DNA of 33,448 bases from IMG/VR virus record IMGVR_UViG_3300022707_003589, positions 1-33,448 of that record; one strand, given 5' to 3'. Shown here piece after piece: positions 17,498 to 23,941 of the stretch. Origin of the DNA: a virus. Both the position numbers and the translations under genes were made by a program. The stretch's first letter is position 1; every line of letters begins with the position of its first letter. The notes beneath the pieces are model-generated. The model made no database searches and was not told where the DNA came from. It worked only from the letters and a program-made list of their open reading frames with translations.

Positions 17498-19975
17498 ATG
17501 AAAAACAAATTTAGAAATACAATACTCGCAACACTTTTAATTTTGCTTGCCCCTATCGCGCAGGCTGTTGAGCAATTTGACGATAACGTCATGCGATTTG
17601 GGGATGACAATTCAACTATTGATAAAACAACGCAATACGGCACGCTTGGGCGTTTACGGTGGAATGGCACTACCGGAAAAATGCAACTCTCTGAAAATGG
17701 CGGCGGCGTTTTCAATGACATTGCAACCGGAATGGGTGGCGGCGGTGGCGGCGCAACCGGGGTTGAAACGGCTGAGGCAAATTGCGAAGTCCGGCGGTCG
17801 GTAGTTGGCGGGTTAGCCGTGGATGATCCTGATGAGGGCGCGTGCGAAACTTTCACAGAATTTATAGAAGTTACGGGAGTTCTCTTAGAAGATTTGGCAT
17901 CCTCAACTACCCCGGCAGTCATTGCGTGGGGACCGCTCTTTGCTGATGCAAGTAATCCTGACAGTTTATTTGAGGCAGGATTTGCAGCCGTCAATGATGC
18001 CAGTGTAATTGACACAATTGCAGTTACCAAATTATCAACTTCTTCTACCTCTTGGAATAAGGCAGGCGGTACAAATACCTCATCTTGCATTCAACATTCG
18101 CTCACTGAGCAAATTAGTGTGGCAGGTAATCGTACACTCTTAATTTGGTTTAATTTACCAACAATAACTTCGTTTTCGACGTTTGCGTTTCGGGCGTCAA
18201 GTGGGTCCGACGATACGGGCACCAACTTTTCAGAGTGGCAAGAGTCAACTGATATTGATGGCAACGCTGCCGTCACAGGTTTTCAGCTCATCAAAATTGA
18301 TCTAGACCGCACGCCCGATATTACGGGCGGTACGTCTTGGGCTCCGACAGACGTTTTAAAAACATATGCTATATGCACCAACTGGACTGTAGCAGGGGCC
18401 GTAGCAACCGATATTCATTTTGACGGTCTTACTTTCATGAGGGATTCGGGTGTACCTGTACCTGAGTATGAAAGGCTGATGCCAGAGGGGCACCGCTTTA
18501 CCGTTCACAGTTCAACTACATTTGATAAGGCACAAATTGCAGTCGCCTCTGATGCAAACCACGGCACTGTAAATTTGCTTGCCGGGTTGGCCAATTCTTA
18601 TACCGCCGGTACGGGCAGTATTTTATCAGCTCACACGATAAAGCATGATGATGGATTTGGTATTTTTAATCCTGATCTAACCTCTGGCACGATTGACTTA
18701 ACCCAATCGACAATCAAAGGAAAAACTCTCAATGCATCGGTAACGGATGGCTCATATAGTGCATCAGCCTCTTTTGTAACTGAGCTTGAGTTTGAAATAA
18801 AAGAAATTTTGAGCGGCACCCAATTCAAAGTTGATTCAAGTGTGAATTATACCGCTCAAATGCCAATTACTACGGTGATGCACCGGTGTCTCAGTACTTA
18901 TTCCAATGGTGTACCTCAGTATCAGTGTGCAACTGCAACTGACATAACCCTCACAAGTGGGGCCACGTTTTCTGCCGATGAGATTACGTTTGCAGTTACC
19001 GATACGACCGGTTTTAATGTGGGGGATTTGGTATGGGTCAGTAATTTGATAGATGCTGATATGAGTATCGTACCCAAGGGAGCAGATCACTCGTACACCT
19101 CAGTTGCATTAAATTCTATTTCGGCAAGTGAGGCGGGGCTACCTTATCCGGGCGCATCTCAGGTCTTTGGCCATTGGCTTGGGTCATTTACGGGCTCTCA
19201 GGCTGATCAATTGAAAAACCGGCAGGGGCCGGCACCTGATTTAACACTCAACTCATCGGGTGCGGATGGCTTTACTCTGCCGTTTCTCAATCAGCAATTT
19301 GCGGTTGGGCCGTTTACTTTTCCGAATTCACTGGATATCCCCAATACATCCTCTGAGCCAATTAACGGGGACACCTCACAGGTTACTCCTATTAGTGGAT
19401 CATTTTGGGTAATCCCACTTGATATAACGCCCACCAATTCAGAGCATTATATTACTAAAACTAATAATGCCGGTGCGGGTTGGTCTGTGGCCATGTCAAC
19501 AGCCACCGGGGTTATCTTTTTCGCAACCAATGGTACGCCAAGAATTAGTCATGGAACTTTGCTCAATGAATTTGTGCCAAATCATATTGCATTTACATAT
19601 GACGATTCGGCAGGGACCGCCTCTCTTTGGGTTAATGGGGTGGAGGAAACTGTAAGCTCAATCACCATGGTGAGTTCAAGTGCTCAGAATTTCTTCATTG
19701 GAAACTATGACAGTGGCGGCGGTACAGTTGACGCTGATCAATCCCATATTGCCGATGTTGTAATGTGGTCGGGTTTTGCTCTAAATTCAGACCTAGTTTC
19801 ATTAATTAGGCAGAATGGCAGCCATATTAATTTGGGCCACCGGGCAAAATTCAAATACCGTTGGCAGTTTGGACCTTTCACGGGTCAAGAAATTGCGGCT
19901 GAGGCAGCCATTACCCGGATTACCAATGTTGTGTTTCCGACTATCACAAAATTTTTGTGGCAGCGCGTGGAGTAA
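17498..19975 (+). CDS. Large fibre/tailspike-like protein with Sec signal and LamG-like domain
   Basis: This 825-residue protein occupies the receptor-binding slot after the baseplate genes. Its first 24 residues look like a Sec signal peptide: Lys/Arg-rich MKNKFR, a hydrophobic ILATLLILLAPI core, then A-Q-A before VEQF. Residues about 25-85 include the fibre-type phrase RFGDDNSTIDKTT...GRLRWNGTTGKMQLS and a glycine-rich hinge. The middle is beta-rich with no family I recognise. Residues about 610-780 resemble a LamG/concanavalin-like jelly roll (GSFWVIPLDITPTNSEHYIT, HIAFTYDDSAGTASLWVNGV, FFIGNYDSGGG), a carbohydrate-binding fold. A signal peptide is unexpected on a virion protein, so it could instead be an exported or surface-displayed adhesin. 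The fibre role is inferred from position and composition. Confidence 0.7.
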   Translation: MKNKFRNTILATLLILLAPIAQAVEQFDDNVMRFGDDNSTIDKTTQYGTLGRLRWNGTTGKMQLSENGGGVFNDIATGMGGGGGGATGVETAEANCEVRRSVVGGLAVDDPDEGACETFTEFIEVTGVLLEDLASSTTPAVIAWGPLFADASNPDSLFEAGFAAVNDASVIDTIAVTKLSTSSTSWNKAGGTNTSSCIQHSLTEQISVAGNRTLLIWFNLPTITSFSTFAFRASSGSDDTGTNFSEWQESTDIDGNAAVTGFQLIKIDLDRTPDITGGTSWAPTDVLKTYAICTNWTVAGAVATDIHFDGLTFMRDSGVPVPEYERLMPEGHRFTVHSSTTFDKAQIAVASDANHGTVNLLAGLANSYTAGTGSILSAHTIKHDDGFGIFNPDLTSGTIDLTQSTIKGKTLNASVTDGSYSASASFVTELEFEIKEILSGTQFKVDSSVNYTAQMPITTVMHRCLSTYSNGVPQYQCATATDITLTSGATFSADEITFAVTDTTGFNVGDLVWVSNLIDADMSIVPKGADHSYTSVALNSISASEAGLPYPGASQVFGHWLGSFTGSQADQLKNRQGPAPDLTLNSSGADGFTLPFLNQQFAVGPFTFPNSLDIPNTSSEPINGDTSQVTPISGSFWVIPLDITPTNSEHYITKTNNAGAGWSVAMSTATGVIFFATNGTPRISHGTLLNEFVPNHIAFTYDDSAGTASLWVNGVEETVSSITMVSSSAQNFFIGNYDSGGGTVDADQSHIADVVMWSGFALNSDLVSLIRQNGSHINLGHRAKFKYRWQFGPFTGQEIAAEAAITRITNVVFPTITKFLWQRVE

Positions 19976-19993
19976 AACAGTAAGGGGGCCTTT

Positions 19994-20305
19994 ATGTTCA
20001 AACTCCTGATTGCTCTTTTCAAAGAGCCCAAGGCCATGAGTGGCGCAGTCGGACTGATAACTATATTGGGCACCGGTGGGTATTTTCTCTTTAATGAGAT
20101 TCAAGCCAAACACGCTATGGCTATGGCCAAAATAGAAAAAAATACCGATCAGGTTGTTACCATGGTTGTGCAGCATGAAAAAATTTTAGTGACATTGCAG
20201 GCAATCGGTAGCAATTTAAGAGATGTCAAAGATGATGTAAAGGTCACAAAAAACAGAATGTGGCAAATACTTTTGAAAACTAAAAAAGAGGATAAGAATA
20301 AATGA
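19994..20305 (+). CDS. Membrane-anchored coiled-coil protein, candidate lysis (holin/spanin-like)
   Basis: This 103-residue protein has an N-terminal amphipathic stretch (MFKLLIALFKEPKAM), one transmembrane segment at residues about 15-35 (SGAVGLITILGTGGYFLFNE) and a charged helical tail with heptad-like spacing (KNTDQVVTMVVQHEKILVTL, KDDVKVTKNRMWQILLK). This layout fits phage inner-membrane lysis proteins such as i-spanins or XhlA/holin accessory proteins, but no family motif is decisive. The Shine-Dalgarno (aaggggg) is strong. The stop overlaps the next gene (ATGA). It opens a cluster that includes the endolysin about 1.6 kb downstream. Confidence 0.5.
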   Translation: MFKLLIALFKEPKAMSGAVGLITILGTGGYFLFNEIQAKHAMAMAKIEKNTDQVVTMVVQHEKILVTLQAIGSNLRDVKDDVKVTKNRMWQILLKTKKEDKNK

Positions 20306-20634
20306 CTCAAAAATTAACCGTTAAGGATCTGAAAGAGTGTTTGGATTTAGCCATGTCCATTCACATGGCCTATGACAAATCCAAAGCCGATGGCAAATTG
20401 GATTGGGATGATTTGCAATACGCTTACAAACCGGCCATGAAATTGATACCTGCAATCAAAGGCGCGGGCTCCATTCCGGCTCAAATAAAGGATATGGATA
20501 CTACTGAGCTTGAGGAGCTAAAAGCTTGGGCCAAAATCGAATACGACCTAAGAGATGATGAGGTTGAGGCAAAAATTGAAAAAGGTTTGGCCCTTGTACT
20601 CCACATCGCTCAATTTGTTGGCGCGGTCGTTTAG
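20302..20634 (+). CDS. Conserved-type phage protein of unknown function
   Basis: This 110-residue protein is coupled by a four-base overlap to the membrane protein before it. It is acidic and helical: TVKDLKECLDLAMSIHMAYD, KADGKLDWDDLQYAYKPAMK, then a Gly/Pro segment (AIKGAGSIPAQIKDMD), a charged helix (EELKAWAKIEYDLRDDEVEA) and a hydrophobic C-terminus (LALVLHIAQFVGAVV) that could touch a membrane. From memory, proteins with this two-part pattern occur in several phages beside tail-fibre or lysis genes without an assigned role. A DxSxxDG-like loop resembles an EF-hand but has one residue too many. No function is assigned. Confidence 0.7.
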   Translation: MTQKLTVKDLKECLDLAMSIHMAYDKSKADGKLDWDDLQYAYKPAMKLIPAIKGAGSIPAQIKDMDTTELEELKAWAKIEYDLRDDEVEAKIEKGLALVLHIAQFVGAVV

Positions 20635-20677
20635 TTTCAAAGCATTCGCAATACGCGATGAAAGGAGGGATTTTGTT

Positions 20678-21031
20678 ATGAAATCCTATTTACTATCACT
20701 CCTCTGTTTGATTTTCTTGGTGGCAACGCCGGGTCAGACAGACGTTTTAAGTGACGTTACACTTGAGACTGCAATCCACTATTCCACCTCAATGGCTGAG
20801 CTTGTTGCACCGGATTTTTCCGATGTAACCCCAGCATATTTTGCCACGGGGCCGGTTATCGGCCTCTTGTCGAATAGTGAAACAGAGACAATAATCAAAA
20901 TTAACAACCCAAATCTTTATTTGAAACGAAAGAGAGGTGCGGTTTATGGCCTAAGCAAAATTGGGCTTTATGAAAAAATGCTGTATTACAATACGAACAA
21001 AAATCTTGATGTAAGATTGCTATTTGTGTGA
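20678..21031 (+). CDS. Exported protein of unknown function (signal peptide)
   Basis: The ATG at 20678 has an almost perfect Shine-Dalgarno (aaaggaggga, about 8 bases upstream), which decides the start although the frame is open farther upstream. The 117-residue product begins with a Sec signal peptide (MKSYLLSLLCLIFLVATPGQ, cleavage likely near residues 20-22). The mature part has a helix (TLETAIHYSTSMAELVAP), a GPVIGLLSNSETETIIKINN stretch and a basic, tyrosine-rich end. A periplasmic location is expected. It lies inside the lysis-like cluster and is followed by a terminator-like hairpin. It could be a lysis accessory or an envelope-modifying protein, but no family is recognised. Confidence 0.65.
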   Translation: MKSYLLSLLCLIFLVATPGQTDVLSDVTLETAIHYSTSMAELVAPDFSDVTPAYFATGPVIGLLSNSETETIIKINNPNLYLKRKRGAVYGLSKIGLYEKMLYYNTNKNLDVRLLFV

Positions 21032-21040
21032 TGACATGGT

Positions 21041-21085
21041 GGGGGGGAAAGGGCTGACATATCTCTTTTCCCCCTCTTTTTATTT
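21041..21085 (+). terminator. Intrinsic terminator/attenuator inside the lysis-like cluster
   Basis: GGGGGAAAGGG (21043-21053) pairs with 21064-21074, ending TTTTCCCCC, to form an 11-bp stem with two G-U pairs and a 10-base loop. It is followed directly by a T-rich run (TCTTTTTATTT). It lies 10 bases after the stop of the exported-protein gene and only about 11 bases before the next ATG (21096). Read-through would therefore be needed to express the downstream endolysin from the same transcript. Confidence 0.72.
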
Positions 21086-21095
21086 GGATTTTTAT

Positions 21096-21692
21096 ATGAA
21101 AAAATTTCTACAATTACTTTTAATATTTTCTTGTTTGGGAGCCTCTGATTGCTCCACCCCTGCCATGATTGATAAAACCGCAAATGCGGCAAGCATGGGG
21201 GACGCCACCGCATTCATGTCCGGTTGTGGGTCCACTCCGATACCCGGCTATGTGTACTGCCGTAAAAAAGAGGGCGCGATTACAAGCGTCGATAAAGTCA
21301 CGTTTTACGGGCCAAAGGGTACGTGCGATAGAGATAATTGCACCTTTATCACCATTTATTTTAGGACGGGTGAGCCCCGCCTCTCACTGGCCATACCAAA
21401 AGACAAAACCTATGTATCAGCGACCTTCAAACAACTTACCCGCCGCGACCGGTTTGAGAAATTCGACCGGGGGTATTGGCCAGTACTCATGAAAACCTAC
21501 TGGATTGATGATGATGATGATGAGCGTGAGACTGTGCAAGAGGGCGAAATCAGATTACGGGTTTACGGTACGGGCTACGCTCCCTTACATGAGATTCGAA
21601 ACAACCCCAATTTTGGTTGGGGATGGAAACTCAATGGTAGAGTATTCAAACTAACAACAGCGGGGAGGGCGTACACCGGTGCCGTGGACTGA
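21096..21692 (+). CDS. Exported cysteine-containing protein, unknown function
   Basis: I place the start at ATG 21096, which gives a 198-residue protein with a signal-type N-terminus (MKKFLQLLLIFSCLGASDC). Longer starts would put 24 hydrophilic residues and the terminator hairpin in front of it. A lipobox is possible (IFSC) but poor, so it may be secreted or a lipoprotein. The mature part has several cysteines (FMSGCG, YVYCRKK, GTCDRDNC) that could form disulfides, and beta-rich blocks (TFITIYFRTGEPRLSLAIPK, GEIRLRVYGTGYAP). A run of five Asp follows WID. No clear Shine-Dalgarno is present, which is unusual here. The last 14 bases overlap the next gene. A role in the host envelope is inference only. 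Confidence 0.6.
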   Translation: MKKFLQLLLIFSCLGASDCSTPAMIDKTANAASMGDATAFMSGCGSTPIPGYVYCRKKEGAITSVDKVTFYGPKGTCDRDNCTFITIYFRTGEPRLSLAIPKDKTYVSATFKQLTRRDRFEKFDRGYWPVLMKTYWIDDDDDERETVQEGEIRLRVYGTGYAPLHEIRNNPNFGWGWKLNGRVFKLTTAGRAYTGAVD

Positions 21693-21948
21693 AATAATTG
21701 CCCTTGTAACCTCACTTATATCTATTGGATTGGTGCTTTTTAGAGAGTGGTTTGCGTGGCGTGCCCGCAAACGCCTTGAGCGTGAGGAAAAAGAAAAAGT
21801 ATTAGCCATTGAAAAGAAGGTTTACCAACAGGTTATGGACCGGCTCACTTCAAATGCCAAAAACGAAAACGATGGCATTGATGATATGGAGGACCGGATT
21901 GATAAAGACCGGGCCGCCGGCAGGATACAAGGGTCAAGTGGCCGATGA
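21679..21948 (+). CDS. Small TM plus coiled-coil protein, spanin/holin-like
   Basis: The GTG at 21679 has a ggggaggg Shine-Dalgarno 9 bases upstream and overlaps the preceding gene by 14 bases. The 89-residue product has one N-terminal membrane segment (TEIIALVTSLISIGLVLFRE), then a highly charged helix (RKRLEREEKEKVLAIEKKVY, continuing to residue 70) and a polar tail. An N-terminal anchor with a periplasmic coiled coil is the usual design of inner-membrane spanins, and the gene is joined by ATGA to the endolysin gene. It could equally be a small holin or endolysin-associated protein. No matching outer-membrane lipoprotein spanin is certain, although the gene before it is a weak candidate. 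Confidence 0.5.
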   Translation: MPWTEIIALVTSLISIGLVLFREWFAWRARKRLEREEKEKVLAIEKKVYQQVMDRLTSNAKNENDGIDDMEDRIDKDRAAGRIQGSSGR

Positions 21949-22472
21949 TTGATTGGGCAATGCGCTTAAATTGGGCTCTCATTTCCAAGGTTGCCAAAAG
22001 ATATTTACTTGACCCAGAGCTTGTGGGGTCCGTTGTGCAGGTCGAATCAAGCGGCAACTCATTCGCAATGAAATATGAGCCGGGCTACCGTTGGACCCAT
22101 TCGGTTGAGCCTTTGGCCAAAAAGGTCGGCACTGATTATGCCACCATGACAATCATGCAAAAAACGAGTTTCGGACTGATGCAGGTAATGGGTGGCGTAT
22201 TTTATGAGTACAACAACCACGCCGGTGCCAAAGCCCTGTGGGCGGGCTCAATGCTTGACCCGGAAATTGGTTTGGAATATGGCTGCAAACACCTTGCCCA
22301 AAAGGCAAATAAATACGGCCCTCAAGCTGACAGAATTTATGCAGCATATAATGGCGGCAGCGTTCGATTGGAAAAAAACGGGGATTTTGAAAATAAAAAG
22401 AATGTGGACCGATTCATGCGCTACTATAATGAATTGAAAGGAATACTCCCTAATGGCCAACCCCGTAATTGA
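21945..22472 (+). CDS. Endolysin: lytic transglycosylase, SLT/goose-lysozyme type
   Basis: This enzyme should cleave the MurNAc-GlcNAc bond of peptidoglycan with formation of a 1,6-anhydro product. The 175 residues show the SLT signature: catalytic Glu34 in VQVESSGNSF, SFGLMQVMGG (residues 75-84), and IYAAYNGGS (residues 131-139). There is no signal peptide or anchor, so it would need a holin or another partner to leave the cytoplasm. The start overlaps the preceding TM gene by four bases (ATGA), and the 3' end overlaps a 42-residue gene by 20 bases. Motif spacing is standard; the family call is secure and the endolysin role follows from the cassette context. Confidence 0.88.
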   Translation: MIDWAMRLNWALISKVAKRYLLDPELVGSVVQVESSGNSFAMKYEPGYRWTHSVEPLAKKVGTDYATMTIMQKTSFGLMQVMGGVFYEYNNHAGAKALWAGSMLDPEIGLEYGCKHLAQKANKYGPQADRIYAAYNGGSVRLEKNGDFENKKNVDRFMRYYNELKGILPNGQPRN

Positions 22473-22581
22473 AATTGATATTGCGCCCAACAAAAGAATC
22501 AAAGTGGAAATTGCAGACCCAGACCCAATCGAGTTGGATGTTACGGGCAATGAAGTTTTTGAACTAGATATCTGTGATTAG
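22453..22581 (+). CDS. 42-residue acidic beta-type protein
   Basis: A short gene overlaps the endolysin by 20 bases. The ATG at 22453 is preceded by aaagga about 10 bases upstream. The product alternates Ile/Val/Leu with Asp/Glu (VIEIDIAPNKRIKVEI, then PIELDVTGNEVFELDI), suggesting two or three exposed beta strands. Similar Ile-Glu-Leu-Asp phrases occur at the start of some phage fibre proteins, which would suit a small structural or fibre-associated role. The evidence is the Shine-Dalgarno, the tight packing and the lack of other use of this stretch. Function unknown. Confidence 0.55.
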   Translation: MANPVIEIDIAPNKRIKVEIADPDPIELDVTGNEVFELDICD

Positions 22582-22596
22582 AGGAGCAAAAATATT

Positions 22597-22974
22597 ATGG
22601 CTAGCAAAAAAGAAGTTATTGAAATTAGAAAAGGCGCGGATTTCACAATACCTTTTCGGCTCACCAAAGACGGCGTAGCTGAGCCTCTTAATATTGATTT
22701 AGGCGGCGGCGATACTATTGCTTTGCGCCTGCCGGCTGCCGACAATTCGGTAAACTCGATTGAACTCACCGCCGCTGCCGGGGATATCGTGATTGATTCG
22801 GACCCGCGTGGTGAATTTACGGCCAGAGGGGATGAGGTAAAGAGCGCACTTCTTAAATCGGATCAAAGCAACCTGCAAAATTTCACTCTTGTTATTGTCA
22901 GGGGTGGCGACACGCTTACAAAGAACGTAACTCAAGTACTTGATATCCAAGAGCCCGCATTACAGGCTCCATAG
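22597..22974 (+). CDS. Beta-sandwich phage protein (BppU N-terminus-like), unknown role
   Basis: This 125-residue protein begins MASKKEVIEIRKGADFTIPF, then RLTKDGVAEPLNIDLGGGDT, a variable strand region and ends LVIVRGGDTLTKNVTQVLDI. The order of a short basic start, a G-x-D-F-phi phrase, linear strands and a closing strand pair resembles small Ig-like or BppU N-terminal modules used in phage baseplate or head-fibre proteins. The likeness is by pattern only. A good Shine-Dalgarno (agaggagc) is present. It closes the rightward late operon, 15 bases after the 42-residue gene. It might be a virion decoration protein. Confidence 0.6.
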   Translation: MASKKEVIEIRKGADFTIPFRLTKDGVAEPLNIDLGGGDTIALRLPAADNSVNSIELTAAAGDIVIDSDPRGEFTARGDEVKSALLKSDQSNLQNFTLVIVRGGDTLTKNVTQVLDIQEPALQAP

Positions 22975-23145
22975 ATAAGCTCAATACCCCCATTTTTTCG
23001 GCATAAACGCCCTAAACCAAGGCCCTGAGCGGCGTTTTAAGCCCCGCCCGGCCATCGGGTAGGGCATCCGGGTCGGCCAACCCTGTGGCAATTTGGACAC
23101 ACCCGCCTTGAAATCATTGAGCGATAACTACGTGCGTCTTTTTTC
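22975..23145. other. Intergenic GC-rich structured spacer
   Basis: About 170 bases with no credible gene follow the late operon. AAACGCC (23005-23011) can pair with GGCGTTT (23031-23037), followed by TTAAG, which makes a weak terminator candidate for the late transcript. GC-rich short inverted repeats follow (GCCCGG/CCGGGT, 23044-23080 region). The stretch ends at the candidate promoter of the next gene. Confidence 0.4.
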
Positions 23146-23174
23146 TTGACTTTATGCGTTAAATATGAGATTAT
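23146..23174 (+). promoter_or_regulatory. Candidate sigma-70 promoter for the moron-like genes
   Basis: TTGACT (23146-23151) is followed after 17 bases by GATTAT (23169-23174), with a 5/6 match at -35 and a 4/6 match at -10. Transcription would begin near 23181, just at the 22-base repeated leader of the following gene. Confidence 0.5.
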
Positions 23175-23180
23175 AGAGAT

Positions 23181-23202
23181 AAGAGGTAACGGAAAATGAA
23201 AA
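23181..23202 (+). repeat. Translation-start repeat, copy 1 (contains AGGTAACGGAAA)
   Basis: These 22 bases are identical to 23396-23417. The core AGGTAACGGAAA (23184-23195) carries the Shine-Dalgarno and directly abuts the ATG at 23196. The reverse complement of the core occurs at 23851-23862. Confidence 0.9.
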
Positions 23203-23339
23203 ACAAAAAAGCATATCAAGTCATCGTGTACATAATGTTTCAGCAAGATACCTATGATTTTGAAACTGAAAAAGAGGCCAAAGCTTTTGCCCGCAAACTC
23301 TCAAAAAGAGTGAAATACACAATCAAAAAAGCCGCTTAA
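23196..23339 (+). CDS. Small basic protein, 47 residues, unknown function
   Basis: ATG 23196 lies directly after an aagagg Shine-Dalgarno within the repeated leader. The product has a short beta segment (AYQVIVYIMFQQDTYDFE) followed by a basic helix (EKEAKAFARKLSKRVKY) and ends KKAA. This strand-helix pattern with EAKAFA is common in small phage early or moron proteins. It follows a candidate promoter and is separated from the next gene by a 10-bp GC hairpin. Identical translation signals suggest that it and the next gene are co-regulated. Function unknown. Confidence 0.7.
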   Translation: MKNKKAYQVIVYIMFQQDTYDFETEKEAKAFARKLSKRVKYTIKKAA

Positions 23340-23353
23340 AAATTTTCAAACGA

Positions 23354-23391
23354 GCCCCGCCGGCTCCTATCTATCTAAAAACCGGCGGGGC
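23354..23391 (+). other. Perfect 10-bp GC-rich hairpin between moron genes
   Basis: GCCCCGCCGG (23354-23363) pairs with CCGGCGGGGC (23382-23391) across an 18-base loop. The next bases are A-rich and lead straight into the Shine-Dalgarno of the following gene. It therefore looks like an mRNA stability or processing element, or a translation barrier, and not a rightward terminator. Confidence 0.7.
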
Positions 23392-23395
23392 AAAA

Positions 23396-23417
23396 AAGAG
23401 GTAACGGAAAATGAAAA
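23396..23417 (+). repeat. Translation-start repeat, copy 2
   Basis: Second copy of the 22-base direct repeat. Core AGGTAACGGAAA at 23399-23410 abuts ATG 23411. Confidence 0.9.
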
Positions 23418-23836
23418 TAAATCAAAAGCTAAATGGTGGAATAGTAAAGGCGATAAAACCCTTCTCAGCGCATCCGGGCGATACCCATTTATATGTGGTG
23501 TTGATTGAGCGTGACCAAATTGTAGAGCCGTGGGTAACATGGATCTATGACAGTAAAAACAAATCCTGTTTTAGTGGTAACTATTTTGAATCTGCTAAAT
23601 TCGCTCTTCATGATTTTAATAGGCGACAATACTCAAGACGACTAGATTCAAATCGACTAATGTCACTTCCTTTTGAAATTAGAAGGAATGAAACAACACA
23701 AGTCAATTTAATCGGTCGTAAATTAAAAACAAAACACATCACGTGGCATGTCTATAAAGATGGCAAATGGCTTCGTCGGTTTAATAAAAGAAAACAAGCT
23801 AAAGAGTATGTTAAAAAAAATGAGATAAAAGTTTGA
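23411..23836 (+). CDS. Basic protein of unknown function (moron-like)
   Basis: This 141-residue, strongly basic protein has AT-richer codon use than the late genes. Visible blocks are a beta region (THLYVVLIERDQIVEPWVTW), an aromatic stretch with SGNYFESAKFALHDF and a basic C-terminal domain (KHITWHVYKDGKWLRRFNKR, then KQAKEYVKKNE). The C-terminal strand-turn-helix pattern (W-x-V-Y-K-D-G-K-W, then KQAKEYV) resembles the small neighbour at 23196, suggesting a shared domain type. No family is recognised. It is translated from the repeated start element. Its 3' UTR contains the complement of that element, followed by a strong terminator. Confidence 0.75.
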   Translation: MKINQKLNGGIVKAIKPFSAHPGDTHLYVVLIERDQIVEPWVTWIYDSKNKSCFSGNYFESAKFALHDFNRRQYSRRLDSNRLMSLPFEIRRNETTQVNLIGRKLKTKHITWHVYKDGKWLRRFNKRKQAKEYVKKNEIKV

Positions 23837-23850
23837 TTGCGCTCAGATAA

Positions 23851-23862
23851 TTTCCGTTACCT
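23851..23862 (+). promoter_or_regulatory. 3' UTR element complementary to both upstream ribosome-binding sites
   Basis: TTTCCGTTACCT is the exact reverse complement of the AGGTAACGGAAA core that covers the Shine-Dalgarno of the genes at 23196 and 23411. It sits 14 bases after the stop codon and 11 bases before a terminator stem, so the transcript end could base-pair with either start site. Confidence 0.7.
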
Positions 23863-23873
23863 AGCGTAGTCTG

Positions 23874-23924
23874 CCACTCTGGTGCCCGCTTACCGCGTGG
23901 GGCATCAGAGTGGTTTTAATTTTA
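23874..23924 (+). terminator. Strong intrinsic terminator
   Basis: CCACTCTG-GTGCCC (23874-23887) pairs with GGGCATCAGAGTGG (23100-series arm, 23900-23913) with a single G-U pair, giving a 14-bp stem and a 12-base loop. TTTTAATTTTAT follows. It ends rightward transcription of the moron-like pair. Confidence 0.88.
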
Positions 23925-23941
23925 TGAATAAAAAGGAAATC

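Noticed and set aside
17449-18090. 213-residue leftward open frame
   Set aside because: It is antisense to the fibre-like gene; its proline/serine-rich reading reflects the Gly/Ala/Thr codons of the sense gene.
20374-20412. EF-hand calcium-binding loop in the 110-residue protein
   Set aside because: The D-K-S-K-A-D-G stretch has one residue too many between the first Asp and the Gly for the canonical loop.
23037-23246. 69-residue leftward open frame
   Set aside because: It spans the structured spacer and the promoter of the moron genes and overlaps a better small gene; it has no ribosome site.
23354-23400. Hairpin at 23354-23391 as a rightward terminator
   Set aside because: The stem is perfect, but it is followed by A residues and a Shine-Dalgarno, not a T-run.
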